Positions 28,999-38,649 of a stretch of DNA of 64,000 nt are shown here, in pieces. The stretch is from positions 1,227,001 to 1,291,000 of the forward strand of contig CAHIKZ030005493.1 in NCBI GenBank assembly GCA_903632075.3, written 5' to 3'. The DNA is from Acanthosepion pharaonis (Eukaryota > Mollusca > Cephalopoda > Sepiida > Sepiidae). The notes under the pieces are model-generated. The model made no database searches. It was not told the DNA's origin and worked only from the letters and a program-made list of their open reading frames with translations. The translations under genes and the position numbers were made by a program. Every line of letters starts with the position of its first letter. Position 1 is the stretch's first letter.

Positions 28999-29650
28999 CA
29001 GGGTGTGAGGGATAAATTCTCGTCTAAATTACGCAAAAAAGAAAATAACTCTGTTATCTTATCTTAATAGACGTATTTACCAAAATTAGACAAAAACATC
29101 TTGAAATATTAACGAGTAAATTTATTTAATAAAATCACCATTGGCTTCCACCACGGCCTCCAGACGACTTCGGAATCTCCTACAACTCTTCTGGACGGTC
29201 ACTATGATTAAGCTGTTGAATGCTGCCATAATCTTTGCCTTCAGTTCATCCTTGGTATCAAAAAGAGTTTTGTTGGTCTCTTGCTCAACTGCGCCCCACA
29301 CATAATAATCAAAGAGATTGCAGTCTGGGAAGTCAGGTGGCTAGATGTAAGGTGTGATGTGGTTGCAGAAATTGTCTGACAGCCATGACCGGGTTCTGCT
29401 ATTTGTGTGGCATGGTGCAGAGTCCTGTTGTCAGACATAGGATCTTCCAACAGCCACCCTCTAGATCGAGGGCAGCACTACCTCCTCAAGGCACATCATG
29501 TAGGTCTCCGTGTTGAGTTAGAGGCCTTCACCAAGAAATTCGGAACTTCTTTTGTTATCAGAACGATCAGAGGAAGTTTTCCGAGATGATGTACCTTCGT
29601 AATCACCATTAGACTCATCTAACTCTTTTGGAATCGTCTGCACTGTCTTC
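28999..29650 (-). pseudogene. Mariner-type (DDxD) transposase remnant
   Basis: Minus-strand readings, split by frameshifts and stops: GRSYV-QQDSAPCHT (second catalytic Asp), WLSDNFCNHITP, PPDFPDCNLFDYYVWGAVEQ (third catalytic Asp), TLFDTKDELKAKIMAAFNSL, SCRRFRSRLEAVVEANGDFI. This is the C-terminal catalytic half of a Tc1/mariner superfamily transposase, which cuts and pastes DNA at TA sites. The 3' end follows with TATACAGGGTGTGAGG at about 28997-29012 (complement of the element end; the inner bases continue ATAAATTCTCG). The N-terminal half is missing, cut by a purine-rich tract near 29690. Confidence 0.85.
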
Positions 29651-29679
29651 AGGTTGACACCTAAACATTCTGAAATGAT

Positions 29680-29900
29680 AGAGAGAGACTAAGAAAGAGA
29701 GGGAGAGATAATGAAAAAAAGAGAGAAAGAGACAAAGAGAAAAAGAATGAAAGAGAGTGGAAGAAAGATTGAGAAATAGACAGATGAAGGAAGAGAAAGA
29801 GATGAAGAAGAGAAAGAAAAAGGCGTATTTATAGGCGGAAGAGAAAAAACCATCTATAAAGAGAGTGAAAGAAAGAAAGAAAGAAAGAAAGAGTGAAAGG
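29680..29900. repeat. (GA)-rich low-complexity tract
   Basis: Purine-rich with AGAGA and (GAAA)n runs at 29870-29895. Confidence 0.85.
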
Positions 29901-29999
29901 AAAAATGAAATGCCAAAAACAGGTAATTTGGATGAATTGTGTATATAGAAAAAAACATTAAATTTTCCTACTATTATTTTCTCAAAGTAGCAACGTTTG

Positions 30000-30090
30000 A
30001 CACAAGGCTCCAAGTACTGGGGACCTTGTGAGGATTGAACTCACTTCTGCTGTGATAGTCTGAGAGCAACTTGCTAATTCATAGTAAGGT
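30000..30090 (-). mobile_element. tRNA-like SINE fragment (minus)
   Basis: GACACAAGGCTCCAAGTACT and GTGAGGATTGAACTCAC are the minus-strand B-box side of the 15140-type SINE. Confidence 0.55.
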
Positions 30091-30099
30091 AGTAAATTA

Positions 30100-30289
30100 G
30101 AGAAGCCTGAGTTTAACTGTTTAGGACATTCAAAGATTAATTGAGTTACTATTTATGGACTATCAACCTTTTGACAGAAAATAGTTTTAGATAATGCAAG
30201 TCCTGATAATTAACCCATAGCTGGAGGGAGAAAAGGTGGATTAACAACTTTCTCAATTTTTTCCTCGTGACAATGGACGTAAATGACTT
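30100..30289. repeat. Older copy of the composite SINE tail
   Basis: GATAATTAACCCATAGCTGG-AGG and AAAAGGTGG...TTTCTC parallel the tail module of the next feature (AATTATCCTCATAGCTGGGG...GAGGTGG...TTTCTC). This suggests two nested tail modules. Confidence 0.5.
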
Positions 30290-30668
30290 TTGTTGCTACT
30301 ATAGATATGATAGTTGAAATGATTCGATTGATTTTTTCTCTGGCTTATCAAACCTTTGCAGATTATTTAAAACCAGAAATTATGTTTTGGAGATAATACT
30401 TATTTACAGATACAAATCTTATTAATTATCCTCATAGCTGGGGCGTGGAGAAGAGGTGGTTTCATGCCTTTCTCAGAGGTATTTACGTGTAAGTAAATAT
30501 AAAGAAACTCGAATGGAATTCGAACTCGTCTTTTCGACTTCAAATTCTGAGACGTTATCTATTACACCACCCGCACATCCAAGGTTACATCACCTGGTAT
30601 TCCCAATCGGTCGCCCATCCGACGTTGCTTTATTTCGGTGATCGTACGGGAACCGGTGTTACAACGTG
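30290..30668 (-). mobile_element. 5S-rRNA-derived composite SINE, best copy (minus)
   Basis: On the minus strand (from 30668 down): 5S rRNA-like sequence with CACCGGTTCCCGTACGATCA, CCGAAATAAAGCAACGTCGG, then ATGGGCGACCGATTGGGAAT and ACCAGGTG. Next a tRNA-like module (TTGGATGTGCGGGTGGTGTA ... B-box-like GAGTTCGAATTCCATTCGAG), then a unique tail (ACCTCTGAGAAAGGCATGAA ... TTTTAAATAATCTGCAAAGG). The 5S part lacks about 20 bases in the middle but keeps the internal-promoter region, so this could have been a pol III retroposon with two promoter-like heads. It is not a functional 5S gene. Confidence 0.75.
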
Positions 30669-30684
30669 ATATGCTTGTAAGCCT

Positions 30685-30750
30685 GGCATTGAAAGGGGAT
30701 CGAACTCACTATGCAGAAGAACAGCTTGTTAATTACCATTCGCGTAAGAG
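30685..30750 (-). mobile_element. tRNA-like SINE fragment (minus)
   Basis: GGGGATCGAACTCACTATGC and AGCTTGTTAATTACC match the minus-strand core of the 15140-type SINE. Confidence 0.5.
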
Positions 30751-30889
30751 CAGGAAGTTGTAAAGAACCATTGACCTACACATAGAAGATGGTGATGACG
30801 AGGGATCGAATAAGAAAGACTTTTAAGGAAGAATCACAGAAGAATTCGGTGATGAAAGAAAAGAAAAGAAGGAAAATGTCGACACAAAA

Positions 30890-31450
30890 AAAATTGAGTT
30901 CGAAAGGGGGTAAGCAAAAAGTACAATTAAAGAAAATAAGCAAAGAAAATAAGTTCTGAAAGCGAATAAGGAAAGAGAATAAGGAAAGAGATAAGCTTTG
31001 GAGAGGAATAAGAGAATAAACGAAGAGAATAAGAAAAGAGAATGAGCGTTTGGAGGGAATAAGCAAAGAGAATAAGCAAAGAGAATAAGCAAAGAGAATA
31101 AGCAAAGAGTATAAGCAAAGAGTATAAGCTTTGGAGAGGAATAAGCAAAGAGAATAATCAAAGAGAATAATCATTGGACGGGAAGGAGCAAAGACTATAA
31201 GCAAAGAGAATAAGCAAAGAGCATAAGCTTTGGCGAGGACTATGCAAAGACAAAAAGCAAAGAGAATAAGCGAAGAGAATAAGAAAAGAGAATAAACTTC
31301 GGAAGGGAATAAAGAAAGAGAATAAGCAAAGAGAATACGTTTTGAAAGAGAATAGGCAAAGAGAATAAGCATTGAAGGGGAATAAGCAGAAAAAGAATAA
31401 GCAAAGTGAATAATCTTTGAAAAAGAATAAGCTTTTAAAGGGAATAATCA
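30890..31450. repeat. Purine minisatellite, AATAAGCAAAGAG units
   Basis: Repeats of a 13-base unit AATAAGCAAAGAG, mixed with TAAGCTTTGGAGAGG-type inserts at about 50-60 base intervals. Reverse-strand frames rich in LFAYSLCLFSLL are products of this repeat, not proteins. Confidence 0.9.
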
Positions 31451-32195
31451 AAGAGAAAAGAATTTAGATATGATTATGACGGCGAAAGAAGTAATAATTT
31501 CATTTGGAAGACAAAAGATATTGGAATGAAAAAGCCAGTGGGTGGAGGAGAAGATCGAAAGTATCAGAAGTAGACAAAAGATGGAAAGGACAAAAGAATA
31601 ATATAAAAAGTAAAAGTTTATTCTTTTTAAATAAAATCGAAAGAAATAGAAGAAAAAGAAGGAAAAACAATGACAATGACAAGACAGAAGAAAATAAAGA
31701 GAAAAATTAAAAGAAAGAAAGGCTAAAGAAGACAAAGAAAACAAGACAAAGAAGTGCTGAAAAAGAGAAAAAGAAATATAGAAATGTGAACAGTTCAAAA
31801 AGAAGAAAAAAGAAAGAACATATCAAAAAGACGACAGAAGAGAAAAATGAAAGAAACGAAGAGAAAAAGAAAAAAAGAAGGGAAAAGAAGGAAAGTAAAA
31901 GAAAATTAAAACAATCATGACTGAAAAGGAACCAAAAGGAAATTATACAGAAAATAAAGATAAATAGAAAAGAAGAAAATGAATAAAAAGGTGTATCCAA
32001 AGCAAAAAAAAATACAGACGTTCAAGTAAAATCGAAAGCAAAAAATAAAATGAAAAAAAAGATAAAAAGAAAAAAAGAAAAGAAAGAAAATGCCAAAAAA
32101 AGGAGAAAAAAAGGAGAATACTTGAGAGTTAAAGGAGAAAAAAAGGAGAATACTTGAGAGTTAAAGAGAAAGGAACGTTAATTCCAAAAGATTTA
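31451..32195. repeat. A/G-rich low-complexity tract
   Basis: AAAGAAAG-type sequence throughout. A 39-base direct repeat (AAAGGAGAAAAAAAGGAGAA followed by TACTTGAGAGTTAA) occurs at about 32098-32165. Confidence 0.85.
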
Positions 32196-33085
32196 TCAGA
32201 GATTTGGACAAGAGATTCTGAATGGTATTGAAAGGTTGGGAGCGTTGCCAGCAAGGTCTCCGTTGAAAGGCAGATGATACGTTGTTATCCTAAGGGATAT
32301 AATTAAATCTAGTCTTTGCTTGATTATCTCCACCTGAGTTGGCGCTCTCCTGTCAGGACAGCATTCAACTTTAATGCATCACTGGGTCGTTTCGCATTAT
32401 TGCAGTCGACGGAAAATGTCGGAGATGCCCGAAGCAAACACTTCTCGGTTACGCTTGCAAATATCTCATTGACGCCATATTGAAAATCACAACGCCATCT
32501 TGGAACGAGGCATCTGATTTTAAATTGTTTTCGGTTATTTTTTTGCTCTTTTTTTTATTTTTCTCATTTTCTGGTGTTTTTATGACTATTTTTGCCCGAC
32601 ATTTTTATTACTGGTTATACAAGTAAATAAATAGAAAATGCTGGATATTGAACTTGAACGGTTTTCATTCACACAGCCATATGGAAAGGCTTTTTGTTAG
32701 ATGAGTCATCGCAATTTGTTCAGCTCTTTCTTTATTGTTTGTCTACTGCGGTGTTATAAGCGCCAGGAACGAGGGCGCAGGAAAGATAATGAGACGAAAA
32801 GCGATGAGGAACCCGTGTAAAAAAACGAGATTGGAAAAAAAAAACAGAATAAATGAGAGTTTATTGATGCAGGCCAAGTTTGGTACAAGGCATATTTCTA
32901 GGGAATTAGTTGAAATTCCAATATTATTCTTGATAGCTTGCAGGATTAGTTCATAAGAATTCCAAAGGTATTTGATATATGAGGTCAATTTTGGCACGTA
33001 ACTGCTTCTCAAGCACTAGATGAAAAATCCTGTAAATTCTATCTGAATTTCTGGGATCAGAAGTTATCCTTAGATACAATAATTA
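32196..33085. other. Mostly unique-looking sequence, no gene recognised
   Basis: 32200-32520 has higher GC than its neighbours and two YY1-like strings (GACGCCATATTG at about 32472, ACGCCATCTTGG at about 32494). The surrounding short frames, such as one starting MSEMPEANTSRLRL, are not recognised. The rest is AT-rich. Confidence 0.4.
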
Positions 33086-33205
33086 CATGCAGACGATTGT
33101 CCCCATCTTTGTTGTTGTCATTACAACCTTTCGACTGTTATGCCTTCATCAAGTGTATATCATACAGGGCCCTTTATATAATCTACGGGGGTAGATTTCA
33201 CCTTC
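33086..33205 (-). repeat. Diverged Penelope unit U fragment (minus)
   Basis: AGACGATTGTCCCCATCTTT, GTCATTACAACCTTTCGACT, then GCCTTCATCAAG correspond in order to the minus-strand ATTGTCCTCATCTTTG...ATTACAACGTTTCGGCC...CTTCTTCAGG of unit U. Confidence 0.6.
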
Positions 33206-33830
33206 CAATCCTGATGAAGTTCTACGGTTGCAGTCCGTTCTTGTTCTACTCTCCATGTCTCGAGATTTGCCTTCTGATCAGTTACTGCTCGCCTCGATTC
33301 CACTCGTCCTGGGCAAGACGATGAACTACATTCGCGTCCTGGGTAAGACGATAAACTATGTCCGACATCAAGGCCTCTGATCAGGAGGTTTTTAGGAGCG
33401 TGGAACCACCTCTTAATTTCTGGTGTTCTCAGGTCCACCCTGACCCGAGTTGGCAGCACCTGTTAGGATCCCAGCTATGGGCAAATAGTTAACCCCTAAT
33501 CTGGAGCCAAAACACTATGAAAGTTTAAAAAATATATTTTAATACCAGAGATACTTTTTTGTAAAAAATTATTAGAAGCAATAAATTTTTGAAAAAAATA
33601 TTAACAGCAATACATTTAAAAAAAAAAAAAATTACTAGAAATAAATTAAATTTTTTTTTTGATACATTTTTGAAAGAAAAATATTACCAGCATTAGGTTT
33701 ATTGAAGAAAAAATATTACCAGCAATACATTTTTGAAAAAAAAAATACCAGCAATAAAAATCTTGTCGGCATTAAGTAAGGAATTGTGGTTGATATGCCG
33801 TAAAACAAACTAAACTAAACCTGTTTCCAA
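33206..33830 (+). repeat. Dispersed repeat R2, full copy
   Basis: Order: CTGATGAAG...CTTGTTCTACTCTCC, two CGTCCTGGGTAAGACGATAA strings (33319 and 33338), TGATCAGGAGGTTTTTAGG, GCACCTGTTAGGATCCCAGC, AAACACTATGAAAG. A run of about 28-base internal units follows (ATTACCAGCAATA-ATTTTTGAAAAAA, 33530-33760), then GTCGGCATTAA and GTTGATATGCCGTAAAACAAA. Other copies: 48935-49400 (minus), 53110-53580 (minus), 62970-63270 (plus), 4319-4415 (part). Confidence 0.75.
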
Positions 33831-34539
33831 TGAGTCCAAGCGATTGAAGTCGCAGTTACCCTATCACCAAATTCACGAAATAACGTTTTACTTCACTTGG
33901 CTTCTCTGTGTAGAATATTGAACTGTTCATATTTCTAGATTTATTTTTCTCTTTTTCAGTACTTCTTTCTTTTGTTTCCTTTGTCTTCTTTAGCCTTTCT
34001 TTCTTTTATTTTTTCTCTTTATTTTCTTGTCTTGTTATTGCTAACCTATCTGCTCATGAGCGCTACTAATTGTCATCTTTGACTGCACTCATCGAAGCTT
34101 TTCTCTCTTTTTGGTTTCAACTGCTACTTCCGTTGAAGACTAACTGTCATTGCTCTTTCTTTCTTTATTAGTGGCTCCCATATGGTGTTTATTTCCACGC
34201 TATGCCTACTAAGGAGATTCACATTTTCTAGCATATCGTGTAATATCAAGTAATAAACACACGATAGTTTATTTATTTAACACCAGATTAGTTACAGTTG
34301 AGTAGTGGGTATGTGGTCCAGGGTCATTCTCCAAACATCCTCCTGTAGATGTAAGAGACTTTTGTCTTTCTATATATAACTGCTAGTTATAAGTTTGTTT
34401 GTTTTTTTTCCCATAGGCGTACTTCATAGGCGCAGCTGGATCGCTGATTTTCTTAGCTTAGTGACATGCTTCAATCCTATTAATAACTTGCGAGATAAGT
34501 ATTTTATAATTTTACATTTTTCGAACTCTTATCTTCATC
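33831..34539. other. No recognised feature
   Basis: Non-coding; pyrimidine-rich at 33950-34035. Confidence 0.4.
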
Positions 34540-34669
34540 TTCATTGCCATATTCACAACGTTTCAGTCGTTGTACGATTCGGACTTCATAATTTAAAGGG
34601 AAATAATTGTGAAATCTGGAAGAGTCATGGCACATGGAACTAGAACGGTCTAAGAATCACAAAGAAGTT
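34540..34669. repeat. Penelope unit U (minus) joined to body B (plus)
   Basis: CTTCATTGCCATATTCACAA, CGTTTCAGTCGTTGTACG, ATTCGGACTTCATAA is minus-strand U. GAAGAGTCATGGCACATGGA then ACTAGAACGGTCT is plus-strand B. The same inverted U-to-B order occurs at 4644-4895. Confidence 0.7.
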
Positions 34670-34945
34670 TATTAAATAAGAGACACTACACCACTTTCAA
34701 TAGCAGCAACAACTAAAAGGAATATTATCCGTAGAGGAAAAATGACATAATTAAGATGTTGACTTTCTGCACTATAGTAAACAAAAGGTTAGGAAGGAAA
34801 TTCCCCTCAATACTAGAAAGATTGATAACAGTAATTGTAATTGAGAAATCTTGTTATCCTAAAATAATTTCTTTAAAGAGAAAAACTCATAAATTTCAAT
34901 CGATAGTAACTCATTTTGTTTAATCAATGAATTCTGAAAGTTTCC
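34670..34945. repeat. Dispersed repeat R1, copy B
   Basis: Second copy of 2818-3085. Here it directly follows body B, so R1 is probably another segment of the Penelope-type 3' region. Confidence 0.7.
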
Positions 34946-35060
34946 TTCTAAGCGAATTCAAATCGGGTTGGATATATTCACTTACGTGCATATACCCTTG
35001 GGAAAGGCATGAATCCATCTCTTCTATCCCCCAGCTATGGATAAATAGTAGGAAAGACTA
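34946..35060 (+). mobile_element. Composite SINE tail module (plus)
   Basis: CACTTACGTGCATATACCCT, TGGGAAAGGCATGAATCCAT, CCCCCAGCTATGGATAAATA matches the tail of the 5S-derived SINE. Confidence 0.6.
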
Positions 35061-35794
35061 GGTCTTGTAGGTTTAGGTGGTAATTGGTTCAGTCGAAGGA
35101 CAACTCTGAATGCAAAACCCGAGTGTTCGCAGGATTAGTGACCAGACCGACGCCCCCACCATAACCTGGCCTGGTGAGGAGAGGAAGTGGAATCCAAAGA
35201 GACCAAAAAATAACAGCTTTTAAAGGGCAGATGAACTTATTCAATGGTCATCCACCTCAATTATGAGTTAAATAGCCTCATCAACCCACAATTTGCCAAG
35301 CTTGATGAGTACCGTTAAACCCCTGAAAACGTGTTCAATCAGGAAAGGTTTTCCCCCAAAAGCAGTGAATAGGCATTGGATTTAGATTATTTAAGTTCGG
35401 ACCGAAAGATAAAAGCAGCTCATAAAAATATTTTTAAAAAGTCTCTAGATACTAGCGGAATGATGGGAAAATCTATTTGGAAGCAATAAAGACTCTTATT
35501 GAATTTCGATATCCTGAAGACTTGATTATATATGAAAAAATTGTCGATGTCACTGTCAGATAATAGGGATTGTATTTTTTTTATTTGTTTTTTTATGTTT
35601 ATATGGGAAAAGGTATTTAATAAAAGAAAAGCAGGTTATTAGAATGCTACAACTATCTGGCAAATAAATATTATATCACTTTTATTAAATGATTCAAGTG
35701 AAAAATACATCTTAATAATGTAAAATCTTCTTATTTTATATGATTGCATGCAACGTATGAGCAATCAAAATAGGGCATTGTGGGCGTAGGCTTT
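35061..35794. other. No recognised feature
   Basis: Unique-looking non-coding sequence; no open frame of note. Confidence 0.4.
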
Positions 35795-36330
35795 GAATAA
35801 AAACAAGCCTAAAAAGTACTACCTACAAGAAAGTGAAAAGATAAAAAATTCGGCTTTGAATAAAAGTACCCATAAAAAGAGCTACCTTAAAATAAGCGAA
35901 AAGAAACAAAATTATCCTTAAAAAGTACTATCTACAAGTAAACAAAATGAAAAAAAATTCGGTTTTGAATAAAAGTACCCCCAAAAAGTGTTACCTTAAA
36001 CAAAGTGAAAAGACAAAAAGTTCGGTATTGAATAAAATACTCCTAAATATTACTTCCATATAGAAAACGAAAAGACAGAAAATTCGGCTTTGAATAAAAG
36101 TACCCCTAAAAAGTACTGCCTTAAAGGAAGCGAGAATAGACAAAATTGCGCTTTGAATAAAAGTACCCCTAAAAAGTACTACCTTAAAGGAAGCGAAAAT
36201 AGACAAAATTGCGCTTTGAATAAAAGTACTACTAAAAATTACGTAAAGAAAGCGAAAAGAGACAAACTTCGTCTCTGAAAAAAGTACCCCTAAAAAGTGC
36301 TACCTTAAACAAAGCAAAAAGACAAAAAAA
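35795..36330. repeat. 62-63-bp minisatellite, about 9 units
   Basis: The unit centres on TTTGAATAAAAGTACCCCTA, AAAAGTACTACCTTAAA, G-AAGCGAAAAGACAAAA. The CTTTGAATAAAAG word falls at 36026 (variant), 36088, 36151 and 36213, a spacing of 62-63. The first units are more diverged. Confidence 0.9.
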
Positions 36331-36544
36331 TAGGCTTGGCAAGAGCTTAATTACCGACTTGACACGTGCCTTGTTACAGGAGGTGCACATATTAAACATT
36401 TATGAAATCGGTCCCATAATAAACTCATGATATTCAACATCTAATCTTTTCAATGTCTTTGAGCTAGACTTAGTAGTTTTCAAGATAATTACTTTTAAAA
36501 TGATGCGGAACTATGAGATTAAATAAAGTGTCCATTATGAAATT
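36331..36544. other. No recognised feature
   Basis: Non-coding. Confidence 0.3.
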
Positions 36545-36665
36545 TCCAGAAGCTTATCCAGCTCGACAGACACCTGAAGAAGATCGGAGAGTAGAAAAAC
36601 CTAAACGTTGTGAAACTAACAACAAAGCTGAGGACATTAGTCTGACTATCAGTAATGTAATATCT
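36545..36665 (+). repeat. Diverged Penelope unit U (plus)
   Basis: CACCTGAAGAAGATCGGAGA, CCTAAACGTTGTGAAAC, AAAGCTGAGGACATTAGTCT, GTAATGTAAT follows the order of unit U. CTGAAGA is kept, but the stem and GAAA strand are degraded. Confidence 0.65.
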
Positions 36666-37176
36666 TGGAGTCATGAAATTAAATGAATCCTGTGTGTATA
36701 CAAGATTTGGTTAACGTCAATAAAATCTGTTTTTCGGCGCACGCTAGATGAAAATCTCCCTCATTTCTAAGACTTTAGAAGAGATACGTTCTAGGCAGCG
36801 TACCACCACGAGAGCTTCATAAATAGATTTTAAATTAGGTTAACTTTGGAACAAGGTTATTTCTCTCGAACGGGTGGGAGAAATTCAATCTTATTCCCAA
36901 TGGCTTACGTGAAAATTGTTCCAGTCTCTTAACTACTGCGAAGACTTGAAAAGTAGATGTTAGATGAAAAAAAAAAATGTTACAAAGATGGTTATTAAGA
37001 ATCAACGGCACATTCATCGCAGGGTCCCAAGAATGAAGCTTGAAGCCGTTCTCCCAGATTTACAAAATAAAAGAGCGACCCCACCCAAATACCAGGCGGT
37101 CTCTTGTAGCAAAGACCTAAAAGAAATGTTGATAACAAAAAAAAAAAACGAAAAATTATTAGACACTGTTTGAGAG
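36666..37176. other. No recognised feature
   Basis: Non-coding; the 69-codon plus frame at 36964-37173 has no recognised domain. Confidence 0.35.
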
Positions 37177-37625
37177 AGAAATACAAAGACAGAGAGAGAG
37201 AGAGAGAAAAAGAGAGAGAGAGAGGGGTGAACTATTAAGAAAAAGGGAGAGAAAAGTGACAAAGAGAGAAACTTGGAAAGAGAGAAAAAGACAGTGAATA
37301 AACTAGTAAGAAAAACAGAGAAAAAAGGGAAAGAATTAGTAGAGGGAAGTAAGAAAAGTGAAGTAGCGATGTGGGAGAGAGAACATGTTGGGAGAAAGAG
37401 AGAGAAAAATAAGAAGTAAGAAAGAGAGTGAACAAGGGAAAGAAAAACAAAAGGAAGAAATTAGAAAAGAGAAATAAGAAAAGGGAAGTAGAGAGTGTGA
37501 GCGAGAAAGAGAACATGTTGAGAGTAATGGAGAGAAACTTAGGAAGAGAATGAGAATAAATTAGTAACAGAATGAGAGAGAAAAGCGTGGAAAAGTAAAA
37601 AAAAAAACGAAAGAGAGACAGAAGG
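37177..37625. repeat. (GA)-rich low-complexity tract
   Basis: Repeats of GAGAGAAAGA, with AACATGTTG(G/A)GAG(A/T)AA recurring at about 37382 and 37512 (a 130-base higher-order unit). Confidence 0.85.
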
Positions 37626-37771
37626 AGACATAAAGTGATTTGCTCAAATAAAACAAAATCAATTTTTCCAAAATTTAATTAAACTTCTCATTTTTCCAGT
37701 TATTTAAAAATAGTTCGTCTATTTTAAATAATTTTAAATTAACATATTTAGATATACTGACAATATAGAAA

Positions 37772-37828
37772 TGTCTCTCTCTCTTTCTCCCCTCCCCTCT
37801 CTCTCACTCTCTCACTCTCTCTCTCTCT
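37772..37828. repeat. (CT)n microsatellite
   Basis: CTCT array with CCC interruptions. Confidence 0.9.
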
Positions 37829-37939
37829 ACATTCATTTGCGAACGTTTTTGTGTTTGTTGATTGAAATACTCATCACATCAAGTGTCTGAAGCATTCTAA
37901 TATTACGGATATTCACATTTAGAATTTTTCGGTATTTTT

Positions 37940-38562
37940 TTATATTATTCGGACTATTGTCCTCATCTTTGTCGCCATATTTATTACAACGTTTCGGCTC
38001 TTCAGTAACTGTCTATAATTCTGAGATGAGGTATTATGTACACTATTTACATTATTCGGACTATTGTCCTCATTTTTGTCGCCATATTTATCCCAACATT
38101 TCAGTCTTTCAGTGTCTGTCTATATTTCTGAGATGAGGTATTATGTACATTATTTACATTATTCGGACTATTGTCCTCATCTTTGTCGTCATATTTATCA
38201 CAACATTTCGGCCTTTCAGTATCTGTCTATATTTATGAGATGAGGTATTATGTACATTATTTACAATATTCGGACTATTCTCCTCATCTTTGTTGCCATA
38301 TTTATTACAACGTTTCGGCCTTTCAGTATCTGTCTATATTTCTGAGATGAGGTATTATGTACACTGTTTAAATTATTCGGACTATTTTCCTCATATTTGT
38401 CGCCATATTTCTTACAACGTTTTTGCCTTTCACTATATGTCTATATTTCTGAGTTGAGGTATTATGTACACTATTTACATTATTTGGACTATTGTCCTCA
38501 TCTTTGTCGCCATATTTATTACAACGTTTCGGCTGTTGTACGCTCCTGCCTTCTTCAGGTGG
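37940..38562 (-). repeat. Tandem array of about 107-bp Penelope unit U
   Basis: About six units with a period of 106-108 bases. TTCAGT/TTCACT junction words fall near 38001, 38108, 38216, 38322 and 38428. The minus strand of each unit reads CTGAAAGGCCGAAACGTTGT, AATAAATATGGCGACAAAGA, ... CAGAAATATAGACAG. Junctions have a single GGCC where solo copies have GGCC-loop-GGCC, so the hammerhead stem II is absent inside the array. Confidence 0.9.
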
Positions 38563-38645
38563 TTCGACATTCCAACCACCTGACGATGTCCAGAGCTTTG
38601 TAATAAATATAGCGGCAAACATGAAGACAATAGTCCGAATAATGT
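38500..38645. repeat. Inverted pair of unit U around a 25-base core
   Basis: The last minus-strand U of the array ends CTTCTTCAGGTGGTTCGACA. This runs directly into TTCCAACCACCTGACGATG and a plus-strand U tail (GACAATAGTCCGAATAATG). Body B is reduced to a snap-back of about 25 bases (GGTGGTT...CCAACCACC). Confidence 0.75.
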
Positions 38646-38649
38646 AAAT

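Noticed and set aside
30776..31372. 198-codon minus frame rich in LFAYSLCLFSLL, resembling a membrane protein
   Set aside because: The hydrophobic repeats are translations of the 13-base AATAAGCAAAGAG minisatellite.
35795..36330. CRISPR array
   Set aside because: Units are contiguous 62-63-base tandem copies with no repeat/spacer alternation, and the genome is evidently eukaryotic.
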